From NCBI GenBank assembly GCA_015231345.1, contig JADGBV010000003.1:1-38317 (forward strand): 38,317 nucleotides of DNA. The letters run 5' to 3'. Positions within the stretch are counted from its first letter, which is position 1; each line of letters starts with the position of its first letter. A program made the position numbers and the translations under genes. The notes under the pieces were generated by a model. The model worked only from the letters and a program-made list of their open reading frames with translations. It was not told where the DNA came from and searched no databases. Source of the DNA: Planctomycetota bacterium (lineage in GTDB: Bacteria; Planctomycetota; JADGBV01). Shown here one piece after another: positions 29,310 through 38,227 of the stretch.

Positions 29310-30836
29310 ATGATACTGCATATTAGAATTTCGCTTATGACTCTCTTTTTATTGTCGCTTCTCGCAAGTGCTGGGAGCTCAGGGATTGGACGACCGAATA
29401 TAATCGTTATTAAAACTGATGATCAACGCTGGGACTCCCTAGGAATATACGGAGACAAGGTGGTTAAAACTCCTCATATTGATGCTCTTGCCCACGAAGG
29501 TACACGTTTTGAAAATGTATTTACTGCATCGCCCCTTTGTGTTCCTAGTAGAACTTCATTCTTTTCTGGAAAGTACCCCACAAGGACTAGAAGGTATAAT
29601 AATAGTGCCGAAAATCATATTTCCCTTGGTGAATTTTCATTTATTGAGCCACTCAAGAAGGCTGGCTATACCATAGGTCTTTCAGGGAAGAACCATGCCT
29701 TTGGAAAGAAGTATGCAAAGAAGTGGTTTGATTGCTTTGAGGAGTTTAGTCCTTGGGGGCGTTATGGTGGGAACTCTACTGATAAGGCAATTAAAAAATT
29801 TCGTTCAACCAGTGGTCCTAAATCAAGATTGGGCAATATGTTGCTTGAAGGGTTGATTGACTTTCCCGAACCTTTTAAGGAAGAAGAATGCATGACTGCT
29901 CGGATTGCTGATGAGGCCATTAGGTTTGTAGAAAAAAATCAAAAGAAACCCTTTTTTCTTCATATGTCTTTTCCTGCTCCGCACTGGCCGAATATTGTCT
30001 GCGAGCCTTACTTCAGTATGTACAAAGACTCTCTCGACGAGATAAGCCTTGCCGCCATGGACGATATTGACTGGGATACTCACCCCTTTGCTCATTATGT
30101 GCAATCTCAATGCACTGGTTTTGACACCATGTCGAAAAAAGATCGCCGTAAGGTGTTAGCTGTGATGTATGGTCAAATAACCTTTATCGATAAATCTGTC
30201 GGTCGTCTTGTGGCCGCATTAAAATCTCTGAAATTATATGAGAATTCAGTGATTCTATTTACATCAGATCAGGGGTGTTTTGGCGGTCAATTCGGCCTTC
30301 CTTGTAAAACAAAGGGTTACTATGAATCCTTGATTCGTGTTCCATTTGTGATTAAAATGCCTGGAGATAAGAAACTGGGTAGGGTTACTCCTGCACAGGT
30401 CTCCAATATTGATGTGATGCCAACTCTTCTTGCTTATGCTGGTGTGAAATTCCAGGAGGAAATTGATGGTCAGTCTTTTCTCTCAGTTTTAACAGAGAAA
30501 AAGGATAGTCACCGTTCCACTATCTACTCCGAAGTGGGTTTGCCGCAAATGCCCCCAGCGCCAATGTCTAAAAGTGAATACCCTGCTTATAATAAAAAAC
30601 GTTCAAAGGAAGATATGTTTTGGTTTATCGAATACACAACCCGCGGACGCAGTGCGATGATTCGCCAAAATGGATGGAAATACTGCTACTACAATGGGGA
30701 TATTGAAGAACTGTATCATTACAAAAATGACCCATTGGAGTTGGATAATTTGGCGACTCACCCCGATCATCAAGACCGCAAAGCAAAGATGAAAGCTGAG
30801 CTTTTCAAGCAAAAATTTGAAGGCGTCGGAGAATAA
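29310..30836 (+). CDS. Sulfatase (type I, formylglycine-dependent)
   Basis: RPNIIVIKTDDQRWDSLGIYG, activation motif PLCVPSRTSFFSGKYP, FTSDQGCFGGQFGL; signal peptide. Confidence 0.93.
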   Translation: MILHIRISLMTLFLLSLLASAGSSGIGRPNIIVIKTDDQRWDSLGIYGDKVVKTPHIDALAHEGTRFENVFTASPLCVPSRTSFFSGKYPTRTRRYNNSAENHISLGEFSFIEPLKKAGYTIGLSGKNHAFGKKYAKKWFDCFEEFSPWGRYGGNSTDKAIKKFRSTSGPKSRLGNMLLEGLIDFPEPFKEEECMTARIADEAIRFVEKNQKKPFFLHMSFPAPHWPNIVCEPYFSMYKDSLDEISLAAMDDIDWDTHPFAHYVQSQCTGFDTMSKKDRRKVLAVMYGQITFIDKSVGRLVAALKSLKLYENSVILFTSDQGCFGGQFGLPCKTKGYYESLIRVPFVIKMPGDKKLGRVTPAQVSNIDVMPTLLAYAGVKFQEEIDGQSFLSVLTEKKDSHRSTIYSEVGLPQMPPAPMSKSEYPAYNKKRSKEDMFWFIEYTTRGRSAMIRQNGWKYCYYNGDIEELYHYKNDPLELDNLATHPDHQDRKAKMKAELFKQKFEGVGE

Positions 30837-30903
30837 GGAGAATAGTTTTGCCTGAAGACTCCACTTGGTTCTGGTGAGTAAATGGATTGAGGCTTGGTTG
30901 ATG

Positions 30904-30931
30904 GGGCTTAACTAGTTTGCTGGTTAAGCCC
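30904..30931. terminator. Hairpin between convergent genes, possible bidirectional terminator
   Basis: GGGCTTAAC-N10-GTTAAGCCC perfect 9-bp stem between convergent stops; no clear T-run. Confidence 0.45.
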
Positions 30932-30932
30932 T

Positions 30933-31421
30933 TCAGTGATGGATATTGGAGACGATATCAATATTGCTTTCACGATTCAGTTTGAGCTGGACATGTAATG
31001 ACGTGTGCTCGAAGTTGCTCGTTAGCTTATGTGCTCCCTTGGGAGCTTTTTTCCAGCTTAGAGTTAGTTGTACTTCGTCAGGAAGCTTCATGTCATCGCT
31101 CGGAGCATACTTGCCGTTTAGAGCTCGAATAACACAGGTGTCTGCCATTAGCTGTTCGTTTCCAGTATGTAGCTTGATGGCTTTTTTGACGATTTGCTCC
31201 ATGCGTTTTGAATCCTGCTTAAGCTGCCCCCAGGTATTGTATCCCTTATGCTTGTCGGCATAGAATCCAAGGCTGCCTTTGCCAATGCTTAGTCGGAGGC
31301 ATAACTCGCCATTGTCTTTGGCTTCTACCTCACCACAGAGTGTGATTGTGCCATGAGCCATGGCATAAGAAGGCAACAAAATGAGTAGAGCAATCAGAAT
31401 AAGGTATTGGCGTGTATACAT
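30933..31421 (-). CDS. Secreted hypothetical protein, 162 aa
   Basis: Signal peptide MYTRQYLILIALLILLPSYAMA; 14 nt downstream of the GH38 gene on the same strand. Confidence 0.7.
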   Translation of the reverse strand: MYTRQYLILIALLILLPSYAMAHGTITLCGEVEAKDNGELCLRLSIGKGSLGFYADKHKGYNTWGQLKQDSKRMEQIVKKAIKLHTGNEQLMADTCVIRALNGKYAPSDDMKLPDEVQLTLSWKKAPKGAHKLTSNFEHTSLHVQLKLNRESNIDIVSNIHH

Positions 31422-31435
31422 GGTTTTGGTCTCCT

Positions 31436-34400
31436 CTATTGAGCTTCAATGACGTCGATTTCAGTAAATAGCGTTGGGTACCCTTTTGCCTCGACCACCC
31501 AGATTAAGTGGCGATAAGGGCCTAAGGTTTCACCGTCTTTGTCCATAACAGACGATCCATGCTTGCCACCATTTGATTCGCCACGGCTATCAACGGCTGC
31601 AATGAGTTCCCAGCCTGAATCAACGCCTTTCGTGAAATCTTGTTTAGGCATTTCTTCAGCATTGGATCCCCAGAGGGTAAATAATTGACGGGTTGTCGCT
31701 GGCATGTCGTTATTGCGCCATCGGCTATAAGTGTTGACTCTGGCTATATTCGTGCTCTTGGGCAAGGTGACCCCGAAATACCCGACAGCAGGGAACTCTA
31801 TGGACTCTTTGCGGTCTCCATCTTTCTGAGCTCCAACACCGTTGTTTAATGCAGGTAATGTCTTTTCTTTATTCAGGCACCACCACATTGGTCTTTTGCG
31901 AAAATCTCGTTCTCCATAGAAGACATTAACGGAAACTCCCTTGGCCGCTGAGGCTGCATCATCGGAAGCGGGTGGCCCCATGGAGAGGTCTTCCCATTTC
32001 GCTTGGCGGTCAACGCTTGCCATTCCTTTTGCTATCATACCATCGGTGAGAATATTAGCATAGACCTGAGGCCGATGCACAAGCGGCTTCCAGTCTGCAA
32101 AGTCATCGTACAAGGACTGTGCGGGTGAGGTGCCCACATCTCCAGTGCGTGCCATGGATAGGGCAAATATTTTAATTCGATCATTTTTAGGTAAGGTTAG
32201 GCTGGTCGCTCCCTTGGGAAGAACTAGCTCGCAAGCAAAGATATAGCTGAACCGATAAGCTTCATTGCGCTTTTGTGAATGGCGATGATGTGAAAACCAG
32301 GCAATGGGTTCTCGGTGGATGTATCCAGGAGCTAGGTCGGTGACTTTACCTAGACCATGAAAATCGTAACTTTTGAATTCTCGGTCCCAAAGGCGATTGT
32401 CATACTGCCCGATAAATCCGGTCCAGGCGGGAATGGTGCGCATTACTTTTTGATTACCCAGGCTAAACTCAGTCTCCAAGCGTTCGTTAGCAGCAACCAA
32501 TAGCATGACTTTATCGAAATCGCCTTTAGGAAACTGAATGCTCTGTCCTGTACAGGCAACAGCATTCTTAGCGCCACTTTCTGTCGAACCTAGTGTGAAG
32601 TTAACTCCCTTCCACTTAAGGCTTTTAGGCAGGATTTCTGCAGGCATGGTGCGGCCAGAGCCGTCCATATCACCGTCAGCTCGTTTTTTGTCGTGGCTGA
32701 ATACATCGACATTATAGTTTAAAGGAACAGGCTGTGACTGCACAGCTGAAAGCTTGGCATTTGTCTTTTGCAAGCGCACAGCAAAAGAGTGAATGCCATA
32801 GGTTCCCATATCAAGAAATAGTTTATTGCCTTTGAATTTGGCCGGGCCAATTTTGCGTTCTTGACCATTAACTTCCCAGGCTTCGGCAATGGGAGCTGCG
32901 AAGCTTATATGCATGGGGCCTACGGGTTTACCAGTAAGCTCCTGCAGACGAAGGATCATGGCGTCGCTATCTTCTGCTTTCTTGAGGGCGCGGACATCAA
33001 CCTGATCGGTGGAGACACCTAAGAAAGAGAAGGACTTGCCTAAAGAGCCCTTATGAGAGTTCGTCGTAAAAGCACGAAGTGGCTGATTGAGTGAACGCCC
33101 TTGGGCGTCTGATCCATTACGCCAATCACCCTTATGACCGTAGAGTGCATAGGTCATATCATGCCTTCCCCAATCTTGAGAGTGCTGGTCAGCATACATA
33201 CTACCAGCAATAGCTGGAGTATAAAGTAAGGTAAGGCGTAAGGTGTTGTCCGTAGGTTTATCTGAGGCGAACTTGCAGTCTTCTAAAATACTGATGCCGT
33301 ATTCACCACTGCTGTCTGTGAGGTCGAGCCATTCTCGGTGTGGCATTTCATAGAGTTTTTCGTGGTTGGTTGGACGTTCCATTTTGCCCATGCCCATATT
33401 ATAGGTGGCATTTTTATTAGAGACTGTTAGTGGAAAGGCAGCTTTGACTGCGCATTCACGGCCTTGCCAATCAATATGAGTTTTGAATTCAACACGCTTT
33501 CCGTCTTCCCCTGTTGAAAGGCGTACCTGCTGGGTAAAGACTGAATTACGACCTTTGCGGATGATTTCAAGAGCTACTCGTACAGGGCCATTTTCAATAA
33601 TATTTATGGTGGCGGGGCCTTTGAGGACTTCTTGTGGTGGTTGTTTCTGATGCTCCCAGTCCATATTCCATGCAGGGAACTGCTTTGGTTTGTGGTACTG
33701 AAAATGAATCTGAGCGGGCCCAGAAAGCATTTCACGCTTATCATTTTGTTTGTCTATGATGCTGGATACATCGCCATCGGCATTGATGGTGACTTGATAG
33801 AAGTCGTTTTCGAGTGTTTTTTTGGTGATTGCAAGCTTAGTCCTTTCAGGTAACTTGCCTTCACGGATACCATAGACTGTCCAACTGAGTGATTCAACCT
33901 TTGCAGCAAAAACGATTTTCGCTGTATGGCCTTTGGATTCGAGGATCTGAACTGGAGTTTTGCTGCCATCGGGAGCTACAGCATAGAGAGACGATGGCAC
34001 ATTTCCAGGAAAGCTAATCGTAGCCTCAACAAGCTCGTTGCGGGCTCTAGAGAGGGGGTTATAGACGACCAAAGGCTGCCCCTCCGTGCGGGTATCTAAG
34101 CCCTTAATGACATCCCGAGCTCCTTCTTTGAGTACTTCGGCAAACTGATTAAGAGCAACGATTTCGTCGTTCCAAGATAGGTCGTAGCAGGGAGGTAAAC
34201 TGGTTCCCGGTAGAATATCATGCATCTGGCTTGCGAGAACGCGCACCCAGGCTTCGTTGAGACGGGACTTTGGGTACTCCATGGCTCCCAGCCAAGTGGC
34301 CTGAGTGGCAGCGCGCTCTGCGGAATCAGCCAAGAGTTCATTCTTACGATTCCAGCGCTTCATATAGGCTTGAGAGGTAATTGAGCCAGCGGAGTGTTCT

Positions 34401-35311
34401 TTCAGTAGCAGTTCACCTTTGTATTTGGCCATCTTTTCTTTGGCGTCTTCTGGTAAGTCACGAAAGAGTTGGTCTGAACCAGTCATCTTCACATTGAAGA
34501 GTCCATCTTCCCCCTTACTAGCAAGGCAGTTTATAATATGTTTTTCTTGTGGGGATCCCCCTTTATCGCCAGTGCCAAAATAGCGAAAGTCACAATAGTA
34601 GCCGCTTTTGTCACCGACCTCATTGATTCGTTTAAGCCATTTTTCTTCCTTGTCCATGCGTGGAACCACACCGCTACCGTATGGCGTCGCATTGAGAGCG
34701 GAAATAATACCATTGCCATCGGGGCCTTCCCAGTAGCCAACGGGAAAAGGAATTTTATATGGGTAACCCCAGCTGAGTTTTTGGGTATTGAAACCCTTAA
34801 GGCCAGCATGGGCAAAAATGGACGGTAGGTAGTGAGGGAAGCCGAAGCAGTCAGGAAGCATATAATCGACACTTTCTCGGCCAAACTCATGTTGAAACCA
34901 GCGGTTGCCATAAAGGATTTGGCGCAACATGGATTCTGGCGAGGGCACAATACCGTCATTCTCATCGACGGAAGATCCACCGACGCGCCAGCGGCCTTCT
35001 CTGATCAGCGCCCTGACTTTTTCGAACTCTTCAGGGTAATACTCTTTCATCATCTCAAAGCGCGAGGATCCAGTGAATGTGAAAATATAATCGGGATGCT
35101 TTTCAAAGAGCTTCAAGTTGGTATTGATGGTATTCTTGATCCAACTGTCTATGGTGGTGATGTAGGTCCAGCGCCACTGGGTGTCCAGGTGGGCATAGGG
35201 GACGACATAAATAGTCTTCTCTTTGGTGAAATCTGGCTTATCACTCGCGGAGGCAATAAAGCCAATGGAGATAAAGAGTATGATGATCAAATTGAGGGTA
35301 TTTTTTATCAT
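31436..35311 (-). CDS. Secreted GH38-family alpha-mannosidase, 1291 aa, with extra C-terminal domains
   Basis: YVVPYAHLDTQWRWTYITT (zinc motif), GRWRVGGSSVDENDGIVPSPESMLRQILYG, SQMHDILPGTS; signal peptide MIKNTLNLIIILFISIGFIASAS; C-terminus with discoidin/F5-8-like features. Confidence 0.9.
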   Translation of the reverse strand: MIKNTLNLIIILFISIGFIASASDKPDFTKEKTIYVVPYAHLDTQWRWTYITTIDSWIKNTINTNLKLFEKHPDYIFTFTGSSRFEMMKEYYPEEFEKVRALIREGRWRVGGSSVDENDGIVPSPESMLRQILYGNRWFQHEFGRESVDYMLPDCFGFPHYLPSIFAHAGLKGFNTQKLSWGYPYKIPFPVGYWEGPDGNGIISALNATPYGSGVVPRMDKEEKWLKRINEVGDKSGYYCDFRYFGTGDKGGSPQEKHIINCLASKGEDGLFNVKMTGSDQLFRDLPEDAKEKMAKYKGELLLKEHSAGSITSQAYMKRWNRKNELLADSAERAATQATWLGAMEYPKSRLNEAWVRVLASQMHDILPGTSLPPCYDLSWNDEIVALNQFAEVLKEGARDVIKGLDTRTEGQPLVVYNPLSRARNELVEATISFPGNVPSSLYAVAPDGSKTPVQILESKGHTAKIVFAAKVESLSWTVYGIREGKLPERTKLAITKKTLENDFYQVTINADGDVSSIIDKQNDKREMLSGPAQIHFQYHKPKQFPAWNMDWEHQKQPPQEVLKGPATINIIENGPVRVALEIIRKGRNSVFTQQVRLSTGEDGKRVEFKTHIDWQGRECAVKAAFPLTVSNKNATYNMGMGKMERPTNHEKLYEMPHREWLDLTDSSGEYGISILEDCKFASDKPTDNTLRLTLLYTPAIAGSMYADQHSQDWGRHDMTYALYGHKGDWRNGSDAQGRSLNQPLRAFTTNSHKGSLGKSFSFLGVSTDQVDVRALKKAEDSDAMILRLQELTGKPVGPMHISFAAPIAEAWEVNGQERKIGPAKFKGNKLFLDMGTYGIHSFAVRLQKTNAKLSAVQSQPVPLNYNVDVFSHDKKRADGDMDGSGRTMPAEILPKSLKWKGVNFTLGSTESGAKNAVACTGQSIQFPKGDFDKVMLLVAANERLETEFSLGNQKVMRTIPAWTGFIGQYDNRLWDREFKSYDFHGLGKVTDLAPGYIHREPIAWFSHHRHSQKRNEAYRFSYIFACELVLPKGATSLTLPKNDRIKIFALSMARTGDVGTSPAQSLYDDFADWKPLVHRPQVYANILTDGMIAKGMASVDRQAKWEDLSMGPPASDDAASAAKGVSVNVFYGERDFRKRPMWWCLNKEKTLPALNNGVGAQKDGDRKESIEFPAVGYFGVTLPKSTNIARVNTYSRWRNNDMPATTRQLFTLWGSNAEEMPKQDFTKGVDSGWELIAAVDSRGESNGGKHGSSVMDKDGETLGPYRHLIWVVEAKGYPTLFTEIDVIEAQ

Positions 35312-35410
35312 TGAAATTCCTTTCTATCAACAAATAGTTCACCGGTGATTTACATTTACTTGATATTATTTTAATTATATAGGAGATGATTAATATAATG
35401 AAATTGATGC

Positions 35411-35430
35411 AATTATTGTACAATTGTAAC
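35411..35430. promoter_or_regulatory. Candidate AraC-regulator site upstream of GH38
   Basis: AATTATTGTACAATTGTAAC; 16/20 identical to 36998-37017. Confidence 0.5.
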
Positions 35431-35533
35431 AATTATGGATATTCTGGTGTAATGAAGTTCTTAAATTGGAATTGACCTCCATGAGTTTCTAGGAGTATAA
35501 AAAATCGTAGAGAGAACAGAAAGGCTCAAATGA

Positions 35534-35827
35534 TCATATCATTTCCAAGACCCTAATGGGGTCCTTAATGGCCTCTTGCACGGGTACAATAATTTTTCGA
35601 ATAGCGTCAAAGCGCTCAATCCTTTCAATAGCGGGATCGTTGGCGAAAATAGCGATGTCCGCAGAAGTAATATCATCTGGAGTTAGTTCATTTTCAATCC
35701 CCATGGCTCCTTGGGTTTCAATCTTTATGGAATACCCAAGAGACTTGGCTGCCTTCTCAAGTTTTTCTGCAGCCATGTAGGTGTGGGCAATTCCCACTGC
35801 GCAAGAGGTAACAGCAACAATATTCAT
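35534..35827 (-). CDS. PTS fructose-family EIIB
   Basis: MNIVAVTSCAVGIAHTYMAAEKLEKAAKSLGYSIKIETQGAMGIENELT; 97 aa; ATGA overlap with the EIIC gene. Confidence 0.92.
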   Translation of the reverse strand: MNIVAVTSCAVGIAHTYMAAEKLEKAAKSLGYSIKIETQGAMGIENELTPDDITSADIAIFANDPAIERIERFDAIRKIIVPVQEAIKDPIRVLEMI

Positions 35828-36960
35828 TTGGAATTCTCCTTTTGCGATTCCCGTTTAAATTGATACATTTTCCATGCATTAATTGATACAGCGCTAAGTA
35901 ATGAGCCCATTATAATGGCTAGAATAAAAATAAAGCCTTCTTCCACAACAGGTAGAACAATGGGCCCCCCATGGGGAGCAGGGGAGCCAACTCCTGCGAA
36001 TAGAGCCATAATTGAGGCTACCATGGACCCTCCCATAATACAAGGGATAACCCGAAAAGGGTCACTGGCAGCGAAGGGAATAGCGCCCTCGGTAATGCCC
36101 ACCATGCCCATGCTAATAGCGGCAAAGCCAGATTCGCGTTCCTCTTTGCTCCACAATGACCTTTGCAGGTATGTTGCCAGCCCCATGCCCAGTGGTGGCA
36201 CGCTGATGGCTGCAGCCACTGCGCCCATAATATGTATATTCCCCTGTTCTATCATTGCGGCCCCAAAGAAAAAGGCAGCCTTATTGACAGGTCCTCCCAT
36301 ATCAAAGGCAATCATGGCTCCAAGGATGGCCCCAAGGATAATTTTGTTTCCACTGCTCATTCCAGTTAACCAGTGCTGAAGTAGAATCTGTAATTCAGCA
36401 ATGGGGTTACTAAAAACAACTAACATAAGAACTCCGACAAAGGCGGCTCCCAGTACGGGAATGATAAGAATGGGCAAGGCTGGGCGGATCACTTTCGGAA
36501 AGGGAATTTTTTTTAAGAGCATAATACAATAGCCAGCCAGTAGCCCGGCCACTATGGCTCCCAGAAAGCCAGCTCCCGTTTCCGAGGCGATCATGCCACC
36601 AATCATACCAGGAACCAAACCAGGTCGATTCACCATTCCGTAGGCAATGAACCCAGCCAAAACAGCTGGAAAAAGGCGAAAAGCAAGGCTTCCAATGTCG
36701 AAAATCAGTTTGAGGGCGTGATAAAGGCGAAGTTCATTGGTGCCGCATTGAGTTGTGATTCCATCTACAATTTGAGTGATGGCAGCCTTATTCTGAACTT
36801 CCAGAATATTCGTAAGCTGTGCCCCATAGCCTGCAAATGCGCAAATAGCAAGGGAAATGGCAATGAGTAGACCGCCAGCTGAAATAAAAGGAACGGTATA
36901 GGAAACCCCTGTCAGAAGGTAACGTCGATGATCGTGAATAATTGATGTCAATTTATCCAT
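35824..36960 (-). CDS. PTS fructose-family EIIC
   Basis: GVSYTVPFISAGGLLIAI, FDMGGPVNKAAFFFG, GITEGAIPFAASDPFRVIP, GSPAPHGGPIVLP. Confidence 0.93.
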   Translation of the reverse strand: MDKLTSIIHDHRRYLLTGVSYTVPFISAGGLLIAISLAICAFAGYGAQLTNILEVQNKAAITQIVDGITTQCGTNELRLYHALKLIFDIGSLAFRLFPAVLAGFIAYGMVNRPGLVPGMIGGMIASETGAGFLGAIVAGLLAGYCIMLLKKIPFPKVIRPALPILIIPVLGAAFVGVLMLVVFSNPIAELQILLQHWLTGMSSGNKIILGAILGAMIAFDMGGPVNKAAFFFGAAMIEQGNIHIMGAVAAAISVPPLGMGLATYLQRSLWSKEERESGFAAISMGMVGITEGAIPFAASDPFRVIPCIMGGSMVASIMALFAGVGSPAPHGGPIVLPVVEEGFIFILAIIMGSLLSAVSINAWKMYQFKRESQKENSK

Positions 36961-36990
36961 TTTAAACAGTGCTGGGTATTTGGTTTTTTA

Positions 36991-37019
36991 TTGACATAAT
37001 GATTGTACAGATGTAATGT
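36991..37019 (+). promoter_or_regulatory. Sigma70-type promoter for araC-family gene
   Basis: TTGACA-N17-TAATGT in the divergent PTS/araC gap. Confidence 0.55.
36998..37017. promoter_or_regulatory. Candidate AraC-regulator site in the PTS/araC divergent gap
   Basis: AATGATTGTACAGATGTAAT; 16/20 identical to 35411-35430 and overlapping the araC promoter. Confidence 0.5.
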
Positions 37020-37057
37020 TAGGTTGAAAAGGCAAAGTTCAATCAGGTAAGTTATTT

Positions 37058-37903
37058 ATGGCATATACGAAGGATCATCCCTGCAAAACCGCCTTGGCCA
37101 AATTGACTGACAACCAGGCCTTTGAGCAAATTTTCTATGCAGAGCAAGGATCCCTTCCCCCACTGGAAGCAACGGTACGTGGTTTTCCATCCATGGTTGT
37201 TCCGGTTAAAGGTCATTATGCACTCGAAATGACTCAAGATGATAAAGTGCGAAAACTAAGCTTAAACCCAGGGAGTGCCTTGCTCATTCCTGCTAACTCC
37301 TGGTTTCGCTCCATTGGTGGTCATGAGGGGGTCATGTTAATTTTTTTATTTGGAATCAAACGCCTTTCAATCATTTTACAGCAGCAAAAGCCAAATGGTG
37401 AAGTGATAGAGTTGGATAAGTGTAATACGGAGCCTCTTTTAGGCACGACCAAGGCCCTTCTGGAATCGCTTCTGAATCAACACTGTGCTGCCAATGCTTA
37501 CTGGGCCAAAGGTATCATCGTAGAGTTATATGATCAATTGCAGGCGCCAGTGGAACATATTAAGGGTCACGCTCACACTCTTTTTGAGACTATTTGCAGT
37601 CACATTCAGGAATACTATCAGGCGGACCTTAGTAGAGACGGCATAGCTAGAGATTTTGGCATTACCCCTCAGCATCTATCCCGATTATTTCAGCAACAAG
37701 GCATAATGACCTTAACTGACTATATTACCTGGGTTCGCCTCGACCGAGCCAAACTTTACCTGACACGCTACCAGTTATCTGTTCAAGAAATAGCCCACCG
37801 AGCCGGGTTTCATTCCGATGCCTATTTTTGCAGAATATTCAAAAATAAACTCAAACTCACGCCTAATCAGTATCGGCAAAAATATCATCATCAGAGCAAG
37901 TGA
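37058..37903 (+). CDS. AraC-family transcriptional regulator (cupin-like N-terminus)
   Basis: C-terminal double HTH: LSRDGIARDFGITPQHLSRLFQQQGIMTLTDYITWVRLDRAKLYLTRYQLSVQEIAHRAGFHSDAYFCRIFKNKLKLTPNQYRQ. Confidence 0.92.
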   Translation: MAYTKDHPCKTALAKLTDNQAFEQIFYAEQGSLPPLEATVRGFPSMVVPVKGHYALEMTQDDKVRKLSLNPGSALLIPANSWFRSIGGHEGVMLIFLFGIKRLSIILQQQKPNGEVIELDKCNTEPLLGTTKALLESLLNQHCAANAYWAKGIIVELYDQLQAPVEHIKGHAHTLFETICSHIQEYYQADLSRDGIARDFGITPQHLSRLFQQQGIMTLTDYITWVRLDRAKLYLTRYQLSVQEIAHRAGFHSDAYFCRIFKNKLKLTPNQYRQKYHHQSK

Positions 37904-37959
37904 TTTATTCTGAAATGCCTGCTTTGATCAATCGCATCAGGCGATTAGGTTTAAAAAAG

Positions 37960-38034
37960 TCGGGGTGACAGGATTTGAACCTGCGACCCCTAGTCCCCCA
38001 GACTAGTGCGCTAGCCAAGCTGCGCTACACCCCG
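37960..38034 (-). tRNA. tRNA-Pro (anticodon GGG)
   Basis: Minus strand CGGGGTG-TA-GCGC-AGCTTGGCTA-GCGC-A-CTAGT-CTGGGGG-ACTAG-GGGTC-GCAGG-TTCAAAT-CCTGT-CACCCCG-A folds as a full cloverleaf; CCA not encoded. Confidence 0.93.
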
Positions 38035-38161
38035 AACATGGCGAGCAATGTAAAAGGGACTTGTTTTTGACAAGGTAAAGTTGCGAAAAAGCAGGGCTAA
38101 CGCATCAAATCTATAGACTTTCCCTCACCAAACTCTATATAACTGCTTTTCAATTCTTTAG

Positions 38162-38227
38162 CCACAGAGGGCTCAGAGAATCACAGAGAATAAAAGGGGG
38201 CTCTGTGAATCTCTGAGCTTTCGGTGG
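38162..38227. repeat. Imperfect inverted repeat of the ccacagag...ctctgtg type
   Basis: Arms 38162-38188 and 38201-38227 pair at 23/27 positions with a 12-nt loop. Confidence 0.75.

Noticed and set aside
34538-35314. Plus-strand ORFs (96 and 160 aa) opposite the GH38 gene
   Set aside because: Antisense to a well-supported GH38 coding region with no domain match.
35361-35382. tgatattattttaattatata upstream of GH38 as a third LacI operator
   Set aside because: Only the left GATA half-site fits; the TATC half at N8 spacing is absent.
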